Source of the DNA: Picochlorum sp. 'celeri'
Taxonomy: Eukaryota; Chlorophyta; Trebouxiophyceae
Reading direction: 5' to 3'
NCBI GenBank assembly: GCA_010909725.1
Contig: JAACMV010000011.1
Location: 1 to 64,000 of the forward strand
DNA: 64,000 bases
Both the position numbers and the translations under genes were made by a program. Below, in pieces: positions 9,266 through 20,739 of this stretch. Position 1 is the stretch's first letter. Each line of letters opens with the position of its first letter. A model generated the notes under the pieces. That model had not been told where the DNA came from. It saw nothing but the letters and a program-made list of their open reading frames with translations, and made no database searches.

Positions 9266-11212
9266 ATGAGTGGGATGCTCGAGAACGGCTTTGGAGGCCA
9301 CAATGGGGAGTCTCTGAAGCAAAGCCCCAAATCAGATATGTCTTCTACAGAAAGCGACGCGTCGATGTTGCACAAGACGAGTAAAAAGCATCTGAAGGCA
9401 TCCCTGAGCAAGGCGTTCCTGTCAAAAGGAATGCCCGTAACCTTCAAGGACGTGGTGTATACGGTAGTCAACAGTCAGAACAAGAAGGAAAAAATCAATC
9501 TTCTGAAAGGCGTCAGCGGATATTTCGAGGTGGGACAGATGGCTGCTCTCATGGGTCCCTCAGGCTCGGGAAAGTCTACCCTGCTTGACGTTCTGGCCGG
9601 CAGGAAGACTGTGGGAAAGATTAGCGGTGATATCAAATTTGGAGGGGAGAAGCCTTCGCGCAACTTCCTCCGTCGTTACACGGGCTATGTGGAACAGACT
9701 GACACACTGCTGCCAATCCTGACAGTGGAAGAGATGTTGTTGTACACGGCAGATCTCAAGAAGCCGATCTCCGAGTCGAAGAAGAGCAAGATGGATGCAG
9801 TGGAGGAGCTCCTCGGTGTGTTGGCGCTGGATTCCTGCAGAGACGTGTTGATTGGGAGTGAGCTGGCTCGAGGCATCTCTGGTGGTCAGGCCAAGAGGGT
9901 CAACATCGGTATAGCTTTGATCACAAATCCGAGGGTGTTGTTCTTGGATGAGCCCACGTCTGGGCTGGATTCGTTTACGGCGAATGAAGTCATGTCGGTG
10001 GTCAAGTCTTTGGCATTGATGGGCATCACCGTGTGTGCCACCATTCACTCGCCAACACCATATGCATTCAGTCTCTTTGATCGCCTGCTTTTGCTCCTCC
10101 GCGGAGGCACCGCGTATTTCGGAATTAATGGCTCTGTGGCTCTGGAGTATTTCCATAGCGTATCTCCTACGGATATCACGGGCTTGCGAGAGGGGGAGAA
10201 CGAGGCTGAATGGATTGTGGACATCACCACTCTGGCAGACAGACAAGGGCGACAGGATGACTTTGTGAGGGCCTTCGCCAAGAGCGAGATCAAACTTCAA
10301 GGAGACAAAGAAATAGATCATATGCTGCAGAAAGCGTCTACATTGGACGAGCAGACGAAGAAAGACCTTGCAGTCAAGCGTGACACGGTCACCCCCACCT
10401 GGTGGGCGCTGAAGACCCTATTCAAGTACAGGACCTCTAAGAATTATCGGTCTCCAGAGTTCCTTGGGCCTCGCGTGATGGATAAATTGATCTTCTCAAT
10501 CATCATCTTCACACTCTATTGGGCAATTGGGAACAAGTTGACGCCAGACAACTACATTAATATTGCTGCCGTCCTCTTTATGTGGTGTACATTGCCTGCC
10601 TTTGGTGCGGCATCCTATGTGCCAGCTATCGTCTTGGAGCGTCCTTTGTTCGTAAGGGAAAGAAGCGACGGTCTGTATAGGGTAGTGACGTACCTGTCGT
10701 ACAAAATCTGTGAAGAGCTTGGTGTTGCCCTGCTGAGCAGTCTGATCTTTTCCAATGTCGTGTTCTGGCCGATCAAGTTTCAGGGTCAATGGGTGCTGTT
10801 TTGGCTTGTGTACTATGCGACACTGGGGTGTGGCATTGTCGTGGCTTATTTCGTAGCTGCTCTCTCGCCCAACATGGACGTAGCCAATGCAGCACTGCCT
10901 TCCTATGTGGTCACCCTGCTTTTCTTTGCAGGTTTCTTGCTGAGATGGTCGGACATTCCAAAATGGTGGCAATGGTATGGATACATTGATTTTCTGCGGT
11001 ATGCCTGGGGCTCACTGATGGTGAATCAATTTGGTGGCTTTGATTCATTGCCGCCTTTTGTGAGCGACCCAGAGCCCATATCCATCCTTGATTATTACTC
11101 TCTTGGAGGTGTGTCCAAGTGGGCTTGGTTTGGCATTGAACTCGCCTTCTTCGTAGTTTTCTTGTTCTTTGCATTCCTTGCCTTGACCTATGTCAGACAC
11201 GTGAGGCGTTGA
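9266..11212 (+). CDS. ABCG-family half-transporter 1
   Basis: The intronless gene encodes 648 residues from the first in-frame ATG. It has the ABCG order, nucleotide-binding domain first. The NBD shows Walker A (GPSGSGKST), the signature SGGQAKR and Walker B (LFLDEPTSGLD), followed by a His-loop segment (TIHSP). The C-terminal half has about six membrane segments in the ABC2-membrane fold. ABCG half-transporters dimerise and export lipids, sterols, pigments or xenobiotics; the substrate cannot be read from sequence. The first ~60 residues are polar and variable. It is clearly paralogous to the second ABCG gene at 20740-22584. The stop is followed by an ATTC microsatellite and the convergent UDP-glucose dehydrogenase gene. 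Confidence 0.93.
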   Translation: MSGMLENGFGGHNGESLKQSPKSDMSSTESDASMLHKTSKKHLKASLSKAFLSKGMPVTFKDVVYTVVNSQNKKEKINLLKGVSGYFEVGQMAALMGPSGSGKSTLLDVLAGRKTVGKISGDIKFGGEKPSRNFLRRYTGYVEQTDTLLPILTVEEMLLYTADLKKPISESKKSKMDAVEELLGVLALDSCRDVLIGSELARGISGGQAKRVNIGIALITNPRVLFLDEPTSGLDSFTANEVMSVVKSLALMGITVCATIHSPTPYAFSLFDRLLLLLRGGTAYFGINGSVALEYFHSVSPTDITGLREGENEAEWIVDITTLADRQGRQDDFVRAFAKSEIKLQGDKEIDHMLQKASTLDEQTKKDLAVKRDTVTPTWWALKTLFKYRTSKNYRSPEFLGPRVMDKLIFSIIIFTLYWAIGNKLTPDNYINIAAVLFMWCTLPAFGAASYVPAIVLERPLFVRERSDGLYRVVTYLSYKICEELGVALLSSLIFSNVVFWPIKFQGQWVLFWLVYYATLGCGIVVAYFVAALSPNMDVANAALPSYVVTLLFFAGFLLRWSDIPKWWQWYGYIDFLRYAWGSLMVNQFGGFDSLPPFVSDPEPISILDYYSLGGVSKWAWFGIELAFFVVFLFFAFLALTYVRHVRR

Positions 11213-11233
11213 ATGCATTTCTTTTGGGATTTG

Positions 11234-11256
11234 ATTCATTCATTCATTCATTCATT
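11234..11256. repeat. ATTC tetranucleotide microsatellite
   Basis: Nearly six uninterrupted ATTC units lie between the convergent 3' ends of ABCG transporter 1 and UDP-glucose dehydrogenase, so within 3' UTR or spacer sequence. Confidence 0.9.
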
Positions 11257-11333
11257 GATTCGATAACTGTACTAAATACTACTACCAATATTATTACATA
11301 TTATGTATAAAATATCACGAATCACGACATGAT

Positions 11334-13067
11334 TTAATTATATGAACCATGGAGGAATGGGTCTAAAGGCTTTCCTAAAGAGTACACGACAAATCCAATG
11401 TCCCTCAACTTGTCATGATCCAAAATATTCCTTCCATCAAAAATGAAAGCTGGCTTCACCATAGAGTCGTAGATCTTTTGGTAGTCGTAGTCCTTGAACT
11501 CGTCCCATTCTGTCAACACACAAATTGCATGAGCTCCAGAGACGGCCTCCATTGGATCCTTTGCAATGGTGATGTTCTCCACACCTGTGGGAGCAGCATG
11601 GGCCACCGGGTGGTCCCACTCAAATTTGGGAGTGGTCAGATCTCGTCTGACCTGCTTTTCTTCCACCTTGGGGTCATAAATGTACAAATCAGCCCCGTCA
11701 GCCATCAGCCCTTTGCACACATCGATGGCTGGCGTCTCACGGGTGTCTCCAGTGTCCTTCTTGAAAGCAAAGCCATAAATGGCAATTTTCTTCTTCTTAA
11801 TCGTGTTAAACATAGCAGAAATGACACGTTCGACAAACCTCTGCTTCTGATAGTCGTTCATGGTGACCACAGAATGCCAGTATTTGGCAACGTCCGACAG
11901 CCCGACACTCTCACAAATGTACACCAGGTTCAGAATGTCCTTCTGGAAGCAAGATCCGCCAAATCCCACAGAAGCATTCAAGAATTTCCCTCCGATACGG
12001 GAATCTGTTCCAATAGATTTGGACACCTGCTGAATATCTGCTCCCGTGGCTTCGCAGAGTGCTGAGATGGAGTTCACAGAAGAGATCCTTTGAGCGAGCA
12101 TGGCATTGGCAGTGAGCTTGGACAACTCTGCTGACCACAAATTTGTCTTGAGGATGCGCTCTTCTGGAATCCAGTGAGCATACACGCTTGCCAGGACATC
12201 GATGGCCTTCCTGCCCCTATCTGTGTCCTTGCCACCGATGAGCACGCGATCAGGTTTTGACAAATCCTGAATGGCGGTTCCCTCTGCCAAAAACTCCGGG
12301 TTTGAAAGGATGTCGAACTCCACATTTGAATCGGAGCAATTGCGCTTCAAAACCTTCTCGATTGCCTCTGCCGTCTTGACAGGAACTGTAGACTTCTCCA
12401 CGATGATTTTGGATGTTTTTGACACGGACGCAATCATTCTGGCAGCTCCTTCCCAATACGTCAGATCCGCAGCCTTGCCGGCCCCTACTCCAGATGTCTT
12501 CGTGGGGGTATTGACACTGACGAAGACCAAGTCTGCCTCGGCTACGTGCTTCTCCACCTCTGTGGAGAAGAACAAGTTTCGACCCCTGCATTCCTCCACA
12601 ACTTCCTGCAGACCAGGCTCGTAGATGGGAAGCTTGGCAGAGTTCCAGGCAGCAATCCTCGCCTCATTGATATCGAGAACAACCACTTCAATCTCTGGGC
12701 ATTTCAAGGCTATCATGGCCATCGTGGGCCCACCTGCACGGCAAAAAATAGAACGCCCATTACCTCTCATTCATCCACTGGCGCACATTCTGGGGTACCT
12801 CCGGGGTGGTACTCCGAGCGTGCTTTGCCAACGCACCGACATAGCCAGCTCCTGCAATCAAATCACACATATAACATGTCAAAAGTGTTCAAACACCCAT
12901 GAAAGATACATGGCGGTGCTCCCACAACAAGAAGATTTCTTCCAACCAGACTGATCTCGCACGGTTGTCGATGCAACCAAGCCTGATCGAAACAGCCACA
13001 CCAACCGCCCACAATCAGTTGTACAAAGGTATAACACATCATACGCACCAATGCAAGCAATCTTCAT
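11334..13067 (-). CDS. UDP-glucose 6-dehydrogenase, with a 15-nt microexon
   Basis: It oxidises UDP-glucose to UDP-glucuronate, the entry to uronic-acid cell-wall and matrix polysaccharides, in the cytosol. Three exons fit: 13067-13049 (MKIACI plus one base), 12851-12837 (15 nt) and 12733-11334, giving 477 residues. Splicing restores the Rossmann motif GAGYVGGPTMA. Donors are GTGCGT for both introns (197 and 103 nt); acceptors end in GCAG. Family landmarks are present: [32 protein letters not shown], the catalytic-Cys motif [25 protein letters not shown] and FIFDGRN near the end. Length and sequence match the plant and animal enzyme closely. It is transcribed in the same direction as MCM4 upstream. 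Confidence 0.96.
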
Positions 13068-13398
13068 GTTTCTGTAGGCAACAGCTCCGCAGATCTACAC
13101 GCAGGTCCAACCGCACGGGCACAATGAGAGACTCTGGCTCTAACAATGTGGGGTTAAAAAAGGAAGTACAATCCCAAATTCAGAATTGAATTGAATTTGG
13201 CATGAAAGAAGGGGGGCCCTCCCGTTTGGGTACACCTGCCCTTTGTCGACGCAGCAGTTGTAGTGCTTGGCCGCCCACGGTCCCGTGGTATGTACGACGG
13301 GAAGTCTTTGAACAGACAACAAGTCATCTGCCTTTTTCACAAATGGTTGTCGTTACACCACAATGATGCGAAGATATGATGTTATGAAAACAGGAAAA
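13068..13398. other. Spacer between MCM4 and UDP-glucose dehydrogenase
   Basis: About 330 bp between tandem minus-strand genes, holding the 3' UTR of MCM4 and the promoter of UDP-glucose dehydrogenase. No further gene, RNA or repeat is seen. Confidence 0.5.
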
Positions 13399-16044
13399 TC
13401 AAGTCGTCAAGATTGCTCTGCCGTGGGCCACCCTTACCTCGCCCGGCAGCTCCCTCAGAGCATTTTCAACGTCTCTTTCTGTAATGGTCCTGGACCCCGT
13501 GGCCACAGCCAGAGTGTCCACCAAGTCTGCAATCCTAACTCCGGTTGCCCCAGAATCCTTGGACTCGAGAATTTCCTTGATCATGGCTGCCATCTGTGTC
13601 CTGGCAGTCCTGTCTGCGGCTGATACGCCCGTCTGTATCACATCCATGTCGATCTGACCAGTCTTTGGGTCGATGGATGCTTGCTGCATAGACACTTGCA
13701 TCAGGCGTACAGCTTCCAATACATCCTTCTCTTCCACCCACTCGGACAAACGAATCCTTGCACTGCCTTCGGACAGGCGGATGAGGGATTCCAGCTGCCG
13801 TGGGGTGGCACTAACTGTCTTCCTACTCATACCCAGCGCTCGCATATCTGCATATGCATTGGCCAGCTTCTGTGCAGCCTCCGGAGTCAGTTTTGGATGG
13901 CAGGTGGCGCGTGCATAGGCAATATATTCTCTGAGTAATTCTATCGGGACAGGAGCGCTGGTGCTGCTTCCAATTGCGTTGGGATCCCCGTACAGAGAGA
14001 TCAAATGGCGCGCGAGCCGTCTGTCAGTCCTCTCATCTGCCTTGTCCAGCAGCAAATAGATCAAATCAAAACGGGACATGAGGGATGGAGGCAACTGAAT
14101 ATTCTCAACAACGGACATGGAGGGATTGTATCGGGATCCGACCGGATTGGCACAGGCAAGCACAGAGGTGCGTGCATTCAGAGTGGCGATAATTCCAGCC
14201 TTGGCCACCGAAATCGTCTGCTGTTCCATGACTTCATGAAGAACACTGCGAGCTGCATCGCTCATTTTGTCAAATTCATCGATACAGCAGATTCCTCTGT
14301 CAGACAAAACAAGTGCTCCGCTCTCCAGCACCATGTCTCGCGTCTCTGGATCTCTCGTCACATAGGCAGTCAGACCCACCGCCGAAGAACCCCGGCCGGA
14401 AGTATAAATGCCGCGTGGAGCCAATTTGTGAACATAACTCAATATCTGAGACTTTGAAACACCAGGGTCACCGACAAGCAGTACGTTTATCTCTCCTCTT
14501 GTCTTTCCAGATGGCAAGGATTTTGATACTCCTCCAAAAAGTTGACACAAGAGCCCTTTCTTGACATCCTCGAGCTGCCAGATGGAGGGCGCGAGGGACA
14601 TTGCAAGCCTTTCGTAGACATCAGGACTAGATGCAATCTCTTGGAACTTTTGCTTCTTGGCTTGCACCTGCTCAGCTGTCATGTTTGACGTGTTGGACAT
14701 GATGTCATTCGGGTGGCTTCTGGTTCCGTCTGCTTGGGTCTGAGAGGCCTCATCCATCATGAGCGAGAACAAATCGTCATGAGCACCATCCTTCTCCACA
14801 TGCATCACATCAATGAACGTCTTGTAGATAGATTTCACCTCCCTGCCACGAGGGTTGACCCTGACTGGCTGAGCTCGATATATTCCCACAACCCTGACCC
14901 TGTCTCCTGGCTTCACGGCATCCACCAGATCCTGTCTGGTAAACATTGTCACAGTGTGAGGCGTTTCCCCCTCTGGGATGTCGTTTGGAGCTTCCTGAAC
15001 CTTGAGCATTTGTTTGTCCACGAATGCTGAGCAATTGTAGACCAACTGCATGGTGAATTTAGCTTGACAGGCACCATTTGGGCATTTCGATGGCTCGTCA
15101 ATATTCCCTCTGTCATTTCTTGTGATTGCTTCATGGTTGCACTTGGTGCATCTGAAGCATGCTAGCGACTGGTCCGGAATCACAGAAGATGCGCGAGTCA
15201 CCATGCCCGACACAGACACCAGGGTTCCAATGTCTGTCGGGTCCAAATCTCTGATGACCTTGCTTTCCCTCAAATTGTACACCCTTGTTTGGAGAGGACT
15301 ATCAAGGGACTCTGGATCCACCACGCCTTCAATCTCGCACGTGATCAGGGCAAGCTGATAGTCAAATATGGGGACAGTCTCCACCGGAAAAGCCAATGTC
15401 CACTGGTACAAGGTCGGGTCAAAGGCAAAAATGTGCCTACCATCGATATTGAACGAAACTTCACCTCTCCTTCGGGACTCAACCAAGAGCTTCATGTACT
15501 TTTGCTCCCCAGTGTCCTCCTCCTCAAAGCCTCTGATGAAAGCGTTGAAGCGACTCATGACTCGAGACACCGTCAGGTTGGTTCCCCAAATGTACGTCGC
15601 ATCTGGATCTCCATCGACATCTTCACTTGCGACTATTGAGTCAGAAGCAATACTGGCGCGGCGTTGGTTTGACGGAGGGGCACCTCCGTGAGACTGCAGC
15701 CCAAGATATCCACCGTAGAAACCAAGGTCCACCCTCGGGGTCAAGCTCACGGACGCAGATCGCCCTGCACGCCCTCCCGCGCTTTCTAATTGAGAAAGAG
15801 ATGCTGCAGGAACTACCCTGCTGGATGGCGTGCCCAAAGCACTCCCCATCGGCGTAGGCTGGCTTCCTCCGTTCAACTGCCGAGGCTGGGATCCTCCCCC
15901 GGATGGTGCTGGCGTTTGCGAGCCAGAGTGCCCTGAAACAACGACACAAGCACATGTTTATGAATATAGTGGATATATATAATCGACATTTGAGAGCCAC
16001 GACGCACCTCTACCCAAGGAACCTGGTGAACTGGGGCCGTCCAT
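13399..16044 (-). CDS. MCM4: DNA replication licensing factor MCM4
   Basis: A subunit of the MCM2-7 replicative helicase. Exon 1 is 16044-16008 (12 codons plus one base) and exon 2 is 15932-13399, separated by a 75-nt GTGCGT...TTTCAG intron; the product is 856 residues. Order: a Ser/Pro/Gly-rich unstructured N-tail of ~110 residues (typical kinase-target tail), an N-terminal MCM OB region with a four-Cys zinc finger (CFRCTKCN ... CPNGAC), then the AAA+ core with Walker A (GDPGVSKSQ), Walker B (CCIDEFDKM) and the arginine-finger SRFDLIY, and a C-terminal winged helix. The phrases KMIDVM-like and GIYRAQPVRVNPR point to MCM4 rather than other MCMs. The frame remains open 5' of exon 2, but without an ATG, which supports the short first exon. 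Confidence 0.95.
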
Positions 16045-16275
16045 GACGAATCAAACAGGGCTCGTTCTCGTATATGTCCTTTTTGGCCCTTCAATTTGTC
16101 GGAAAGATTTAATTATTATTTCAGTGTTCCAAGTGCAGCACGCCTTGCCGAACTCGTACGAGCAGCAGGGATTGAGCGAATCGGCAAATTTAAATTGGAA
16201 GCGCGCTCAATTTTTGAAAACACCCTGCCTGTGTTGTCTGGATCAATTTGTAGCAACGTTACATCTCGGCGCATA

Positions 16276-17962
16276 TTATGATTTCTTGGTCTTGTTTGGG
16301 CGATTACCGTATGGATTGCTCTCACTGAAGCCATGCGGTCCCCTGCCCCGCTTGTAGTTGGCGGCCCTGCCGGTGAGGGAAGACGCTTTTCTTGTGTGGG
16401 CAGCCCTAGATTCAATGTTGATGTTCACCCTCGGGGGGTTGCTGAAGCCAAATGACTTTGCTACAGCTTTAAGGTCCAACGAATGGATGTTGAATGCATC
16501 CTTGAGCGAGTGCGAATTGTACGCGAGGAGGTAGCCTCGCATGGCATCTTTACCTGCCTGGTGCAGATAGTAATTCTTTTCCACCAACTTTTCCAGCTGC
16601 GACTGAACATTGGCAAGCTTGTTCGGAGGGAAATCATATTCATTGAGGGGTATTTTTGCTGCTTTGAGATATTTTAGAAAGCCAAGTTCCTCCGGGAGGA
16701 GCATGAGGAGGGCCCTGCCAGTCCCATCCTTCCCCCTGGCAGTCCTTCCAACCCTGTGAATATACTCTTTCGGGTCGTCAGGAGGATCAAACTGGATGAT
16801 CCAATCTACTGCAGGGATATCTAAACCTCTAGCAGCGACGTCCGTGCACAGTAGGATCCCTTTCTCCGCCTGGCAGAACTCAAAGAATGTCGTGGTTCTG
16901 GTTCCCTGCTTTTGTTTGCCGTGAATCGCCCTGACAGGCATGTCTATATAGTTCAACAGATCGCAGTGATATTTCACCGAACTACAAGACGAGAAAAATA
17001 CCATCACCTTTTTGCCCACATTCTTCTTCAAAAAGGTGAAGAGAAGCAGGAAGCGCTTGTCAGCAGGGACCACGCAATATCCTTGCTCCAGGCCTTCCCT
17101 CGTGGAATCGTCCTCCGTATCGTTCACGCCCACGTAGATCGGCTTTGATTTGAAAGATATGCGAGCCAAATCTTCTACCTTGGTCGTCTGTGTGGCTGAG
17201 AATAGCATGGTCTGCCTATCCTTGGGGAGGAGCCGAATGATCTGACGCATCTCCTCCTCGAACCCGATTTCTAAAATTCTGTCCGCCTCATCAATCACCA
17301 AACATTGTAGATTCCTATATACAAAGCCCTGAGTATTTTGCAAGTGGTCCAACAGCCGCCCCGGTGTAGCAACCAGGAGGTTGACCCCCTTCACCAGTTT
17401 CTCTGCTTCGCTTCTCCTGTTTGCCCCTCCAATCACCAGTCCATGGGTCTGGCTGTGGTGCTTCATCACCTCTCGCACTACATTATAGATCTGAAGAGCC
17501 AGTTCTCTCGTCGGCGAAATAATGAGCGCCCCCGTCCCGTTCCGTGGCATGAATTTGGCTCTGTGGAGCATCTCCACACATGGCACCAGGAAGGCCAGCG
17601 TCTTTCCAGAGCCCGTCTTTGCGGCACCCAGCAAGTCTTTACCCAGCAGCAGATGCGGAATGGTCCTTGCCTGTACTTCTGTCATTTGTTTAAATTCCAT
17701 ATCCTCGATTCCTTGCAGTGTTTGGCTCGTGAGGTCCAAACTTGAAAACTGTTGCTCGGACATGATCCCAGCAACCATACTGGCAGTCGGCTTATTCGAC
17801 ACAGCCGGTGCATTTTTACCTTCAGATATTTCTCCGTTCCCAGATTTCGTGTCAGCTGCAGGTGAACAAAGCAAGGTTACAATACAACCACCGAGCCATG
17901 CATGAGACATGTCACGTACAGGAACTCGTTTTCTTCCTTTTTTTCGTCTTGTCTGTGCCCAT
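16276..17962 (-). CDS. HAS1: DEAD-box RNA helicase HAS1 / DDX18
   Basis: An ATP-dependent RNA helicase of the nucleolus that acts in large- and small-subunit ribosome assembly. Exon 1 is 17962-17920 (Lys-rich start [11 protein letters not shown]) and exon 2 is 17855-16276, with a 64-nt intron; the product is 540 residues. Motifs in order: Q-motif region (FSSLDL...MTEVQ), Walker [39 protein letters not shown], and HRVGRTARG in the second RecA domain. It ends with the HAS1-type tail ([11 protein letters not shown]) and a basic, Gly/Arg-rich end. This gene and UTP20, NOC2 and RPC6 make ribosome production a recurrent theme in the window. It is divergent from the phosphoserine aminotransferase gene. 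Confidence 0.95.
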
Positions 17963-18178
17963 AACTGAGATTATTTTACAAATGTTTTACAATTGAATCG
18001 CCCATTCCCGCAGATGGTATTGCAGTCCAGAATCCATTGATTTTTTTTAATCAGGGCATCGTTTCAACGTCTCTGAAATCTCAAGACATCTTCTTACGTA
18101 GATCGGCGGATCCTGACACCGGCAGCAATATTTAATACACTGGTATTTTCATTTGGAAAAGGTCGACGTTGTATCAGT

Positions 18179-19555
18179 ATGATGAGTTGCACAGGATCAA
18201 TTGGGCGACAGTATCGTCATGCAACACGAGAGGCTTTTCTCGGAGCCAGTCGTACAAGGCGTGTCCCAGCACAGGTAAGAAATCAAATACGAGGTGCTTG
18301 TATTGCGATCAATAGTGCGCTGTCGTGAGAAGTCGGTTGCTCGCGGCAATCGAACTCCAGTTTCGCCAGAGCGTCGGCCAGTCGTGAGTGCTCCAAAATT
18401 CATTCATGTTTGCTGTGATGGTTGCAGAGATCAAGGGGAACTACAGTGAAGGCTGTCGCAAATCAGCCGTATGGCCGGGTATGGAATTTCAGCGCAGGGC
18501 CGGCGTGTTTGCCACTGGACGTCTTGGAGAGGGCCCAGGATGAGCTGTTGAATTGGGGCGGAAGCGGCGTTTCTGTGATGGAGATGTCGCATAGGGGTAA
18601 AGAATTTCAGTCCATCATTGCAAAAACGGAAGGGGATCTCAGAACACTTCTGAACGTGCCGGATAATTACAAGATTCTGTTTGCCCAGGGAGGTGCTTCC
18701 ACACAGTTCTCGTCCATTCCCTTGAACTTGACATCCTCCCAGGACGACACCGTGGACCACATCGTGACAGGATCTTGGTCTAAAAAGGCTGTGAAAGAGG
18801 CTGAGCGGTATGCACGGGTAAATATTGTCGCATCTGGTGACAACAAGTCCATCCCACCTGCTGGGACTTGGAATCTGTCAGAGGATGCCAAGTACGTGCA
18901 TTACTGCGACAACGAGACCATCCAGGGCGTGGAGTTTCAAGTGCCTCCTGCTGTTGGAAACAAGATACTTGTGGCGGATATGTCGTCGAATTTCTGCAGC
19001 AAGCCAATTGATGTCAGCAAATTTGGCATCATCTACGCTGGCGCCCAGAAAAACATCGGGCCTGCTGGCGTAACCATCGTCATTGTAAGGGAAGACTTGA
19101 TTGGAGCCGCGAGGGATATTACTCCAACAATGTTGGACTATAAGACGTTGGCGGATGACAATTCACTTTATAACACACCACCGTGTTGGTCTATTTACAT
19201 GTGTGGCCTCGTTTTTGAGAAAATGCTCGAAGATGGAGGGCTCACAGCCGTGCATAAGTACAACAAAAGCAAAGCTGGCATTCTGTATGACATTATTGAC
19301 CAGTCCAATGGATTCTACAGCTGCCCCACAGAGCATTCTGTGAGGTCACTCATGAATGTTCCCTTCACCATTCCAGCATCAGCAGACCTGGAAAAACTCT
19401 TCATCGAGGAGGCTGCAAAACTTGGAATGGTACAGCTCAAGGGGCATAGGAGTGTGGGAGGAATGAGAGCTTCGATTTACAACTCCATGCCACATGAAGG
19501 TGTGGTGGCTTTGACGGAATTCATGTTGGAGTTTGCTGAACGACATGCTGCATAA
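18179..19555 (+). CDS. Phosphoserine aminotransferase, with N-terminal targeting peptide
   Basis: A PLP enzyme converting 3-phosphohydroxypyruvate and glutamate to phosphoserine in the phosphorylated serine pathway. Exon 1 (18179-18274, 32 codons) encodes a Ser/Thr/Arg-rich segment with few acidic residues, a likely plastid transit peptide. Exon 2 (18428-19555) encodes the enzyme. The intron is 153 nt (GTAAGA...TTGCAG), and the product is 407 residues. Family landmarks: [12 protein letters not shown] at the start of the mature enzyme, [20 protein letters not shown], the PLP-lysine segment [11 protein letters not shown], and [11 protein letters not shown] near the end. The stop lies 16 bp from the stop of the convergent RPC6 gene, so the 3' UTRs must overlap. 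Confidence 0.95.
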
Positions 19556-19571
19556 ATAATTTAAAAGTAAT

Positions 19572-20435
19572 TTAAAAATCTAGTTGACCGAACCACGTCG
19601 TATAATATTGACACCGTTCTGGAGAAATAGCACCCCCCTCGTGGCATTCTGTGAACACGGGGCACACCCCACAGGGCACAGAGGTTAGGGGCGTGCTGGT
19701 GAGGGTGGGCATGTTGGCTTTCCTGTACTTCTCAACGCGTATGCCTTCATGAGAGACTTGGAAAATCTTCTCCAAAACAGCATCGTAGCAAAGCGTTTTG
19801 AGAATACTGGCCACATCCTCCTGCTGGAGGGGCTGACTGCTGACGCCAGACTGCTGTATGAACTGGGCAACCGCCTCCAGCGTGACTGGGCCGCTCCTCT
19901 CTACAAAACTCGACACCACAGTTCTAATTGTCTCGATGAATGCTTTATCGGGCTGCTGGTCACTCCCATACCACGGCCCTCCGGTGATTTCCTTGGCTGG
20001 CTCGAGGGAGCTCAGCATATACACCTTCCTACTTGCATTCTGAATGCTCTTGATCGCCTTCACCAAGCCCCTCTCTTCCAGCAATTTCAATATCTTTGTT
20101 ATCTTTCCCTGCGGTAAGTTTGTTCTCTGCTTCATGTCTCGCGTCCATATTCCGACGTTGCCAGCTTGGCTAATGACCTGATACACCAACATGTCTTCTG
20201 CCCCCAAACCTTTGACTTTGATTGCCTCCTCTCTCGCAAAACCCCGATACCTAGGATTATCAAAATCATTCCCTACCAGCTGTATCTTCGAAGAGCTAAG
20301 GAGCGCGTTAAAAGCATGCGCTCTCTGCTCTGCTGTGGTGTGGGGCAATTCTCGCGCAACGTCGGCATCCGTCACTGATTCATGCTTCAGAATGACTTCC
20401 AGGATCGCCTCATCATGTTTACTCCCAGTCACCAT
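19572..20435 (-). CDS. RNA polymerase III subunit RPC6 (C34)
   Basis: The intronless gene encodes 287 residues. RPC6 has tandem winged-helix domains and joins the C82/C34/C31 subcomplex that opens Pol III promoters together with TFIIIB. The family core is visible: NDFDNPRYRGFAREEA-like text, the block around IWTRDMKQRTNLPQGKITK, and SSLEPAKEITGGPWY. The C-terminus ends with a Cys cluster (CGVCPVFTEC ... PERCQYY) that matches the iron-sulfur cluster motif of eukaryotic C34/hRPC39 proteins. Length is close to the plant orthologues. The 5' end faces ABCG transporter 2 across about 300 bp. Confidence 0.94.
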   Translation of the reverse strand: MVTGSKHDEAILEVILKHESVTDADVARELPHTTAEQRAHAFNALLSSSKIQLVGNDFDNPRYRGFAREEAIKVKGLGAEDMLVYQVISQAGNVGIWTRDMKQRTNLPQGKITKILKLLEERGLVKAIKSIQNASRKVYMLSSLEPAKEITGGPWYGSDQQPDKAFIETIRTVVSSFVERSGPVTLEAVAQFIQQSGVSSQPLQQEDVASILKTLCYDAVLEKIFQVSHEGIRVEKYRKANMPTLTSTPLTSVPCGVCPVFTECHEGGAISPERCQYYTTWFGQLDF

Positions 20436-20739
20436 CGTTTATCTAAAGCCTACAGGCTGCGTCTCTTCTCAGCATGCGGGAAGAACACCATGCAGCAAAG
20501 GGGTGCTATCTACTGTGATATGCGGGCACATCCATATATCTAGAATGTTTATCTTTCATTGAATTAATGGTGATCTGGACTATTCTGGGTCACGACAAGA
20601 ACAATGTTTTTTTAAACTGTTCAATCACGGAGGGCAGTGAGCTGTGGGTCGATTGTGGTCCACTGATGCTTTTTGTTGCCATCGCAACGAAGGCAACAAT
20701 TGAGGTACATTGTCTATTTAATTATCCAAATCGATAAGG
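20436..20739. promoter_or_regulatory. Divergent promoter region RPC6 / ABCG transporter 2
   Basis: About 300 bp between divergent genes. It includes an ATATATC stretch near 20535 and a T-run near 20607. No ORF or repeat of note. Confidence 0.45.
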
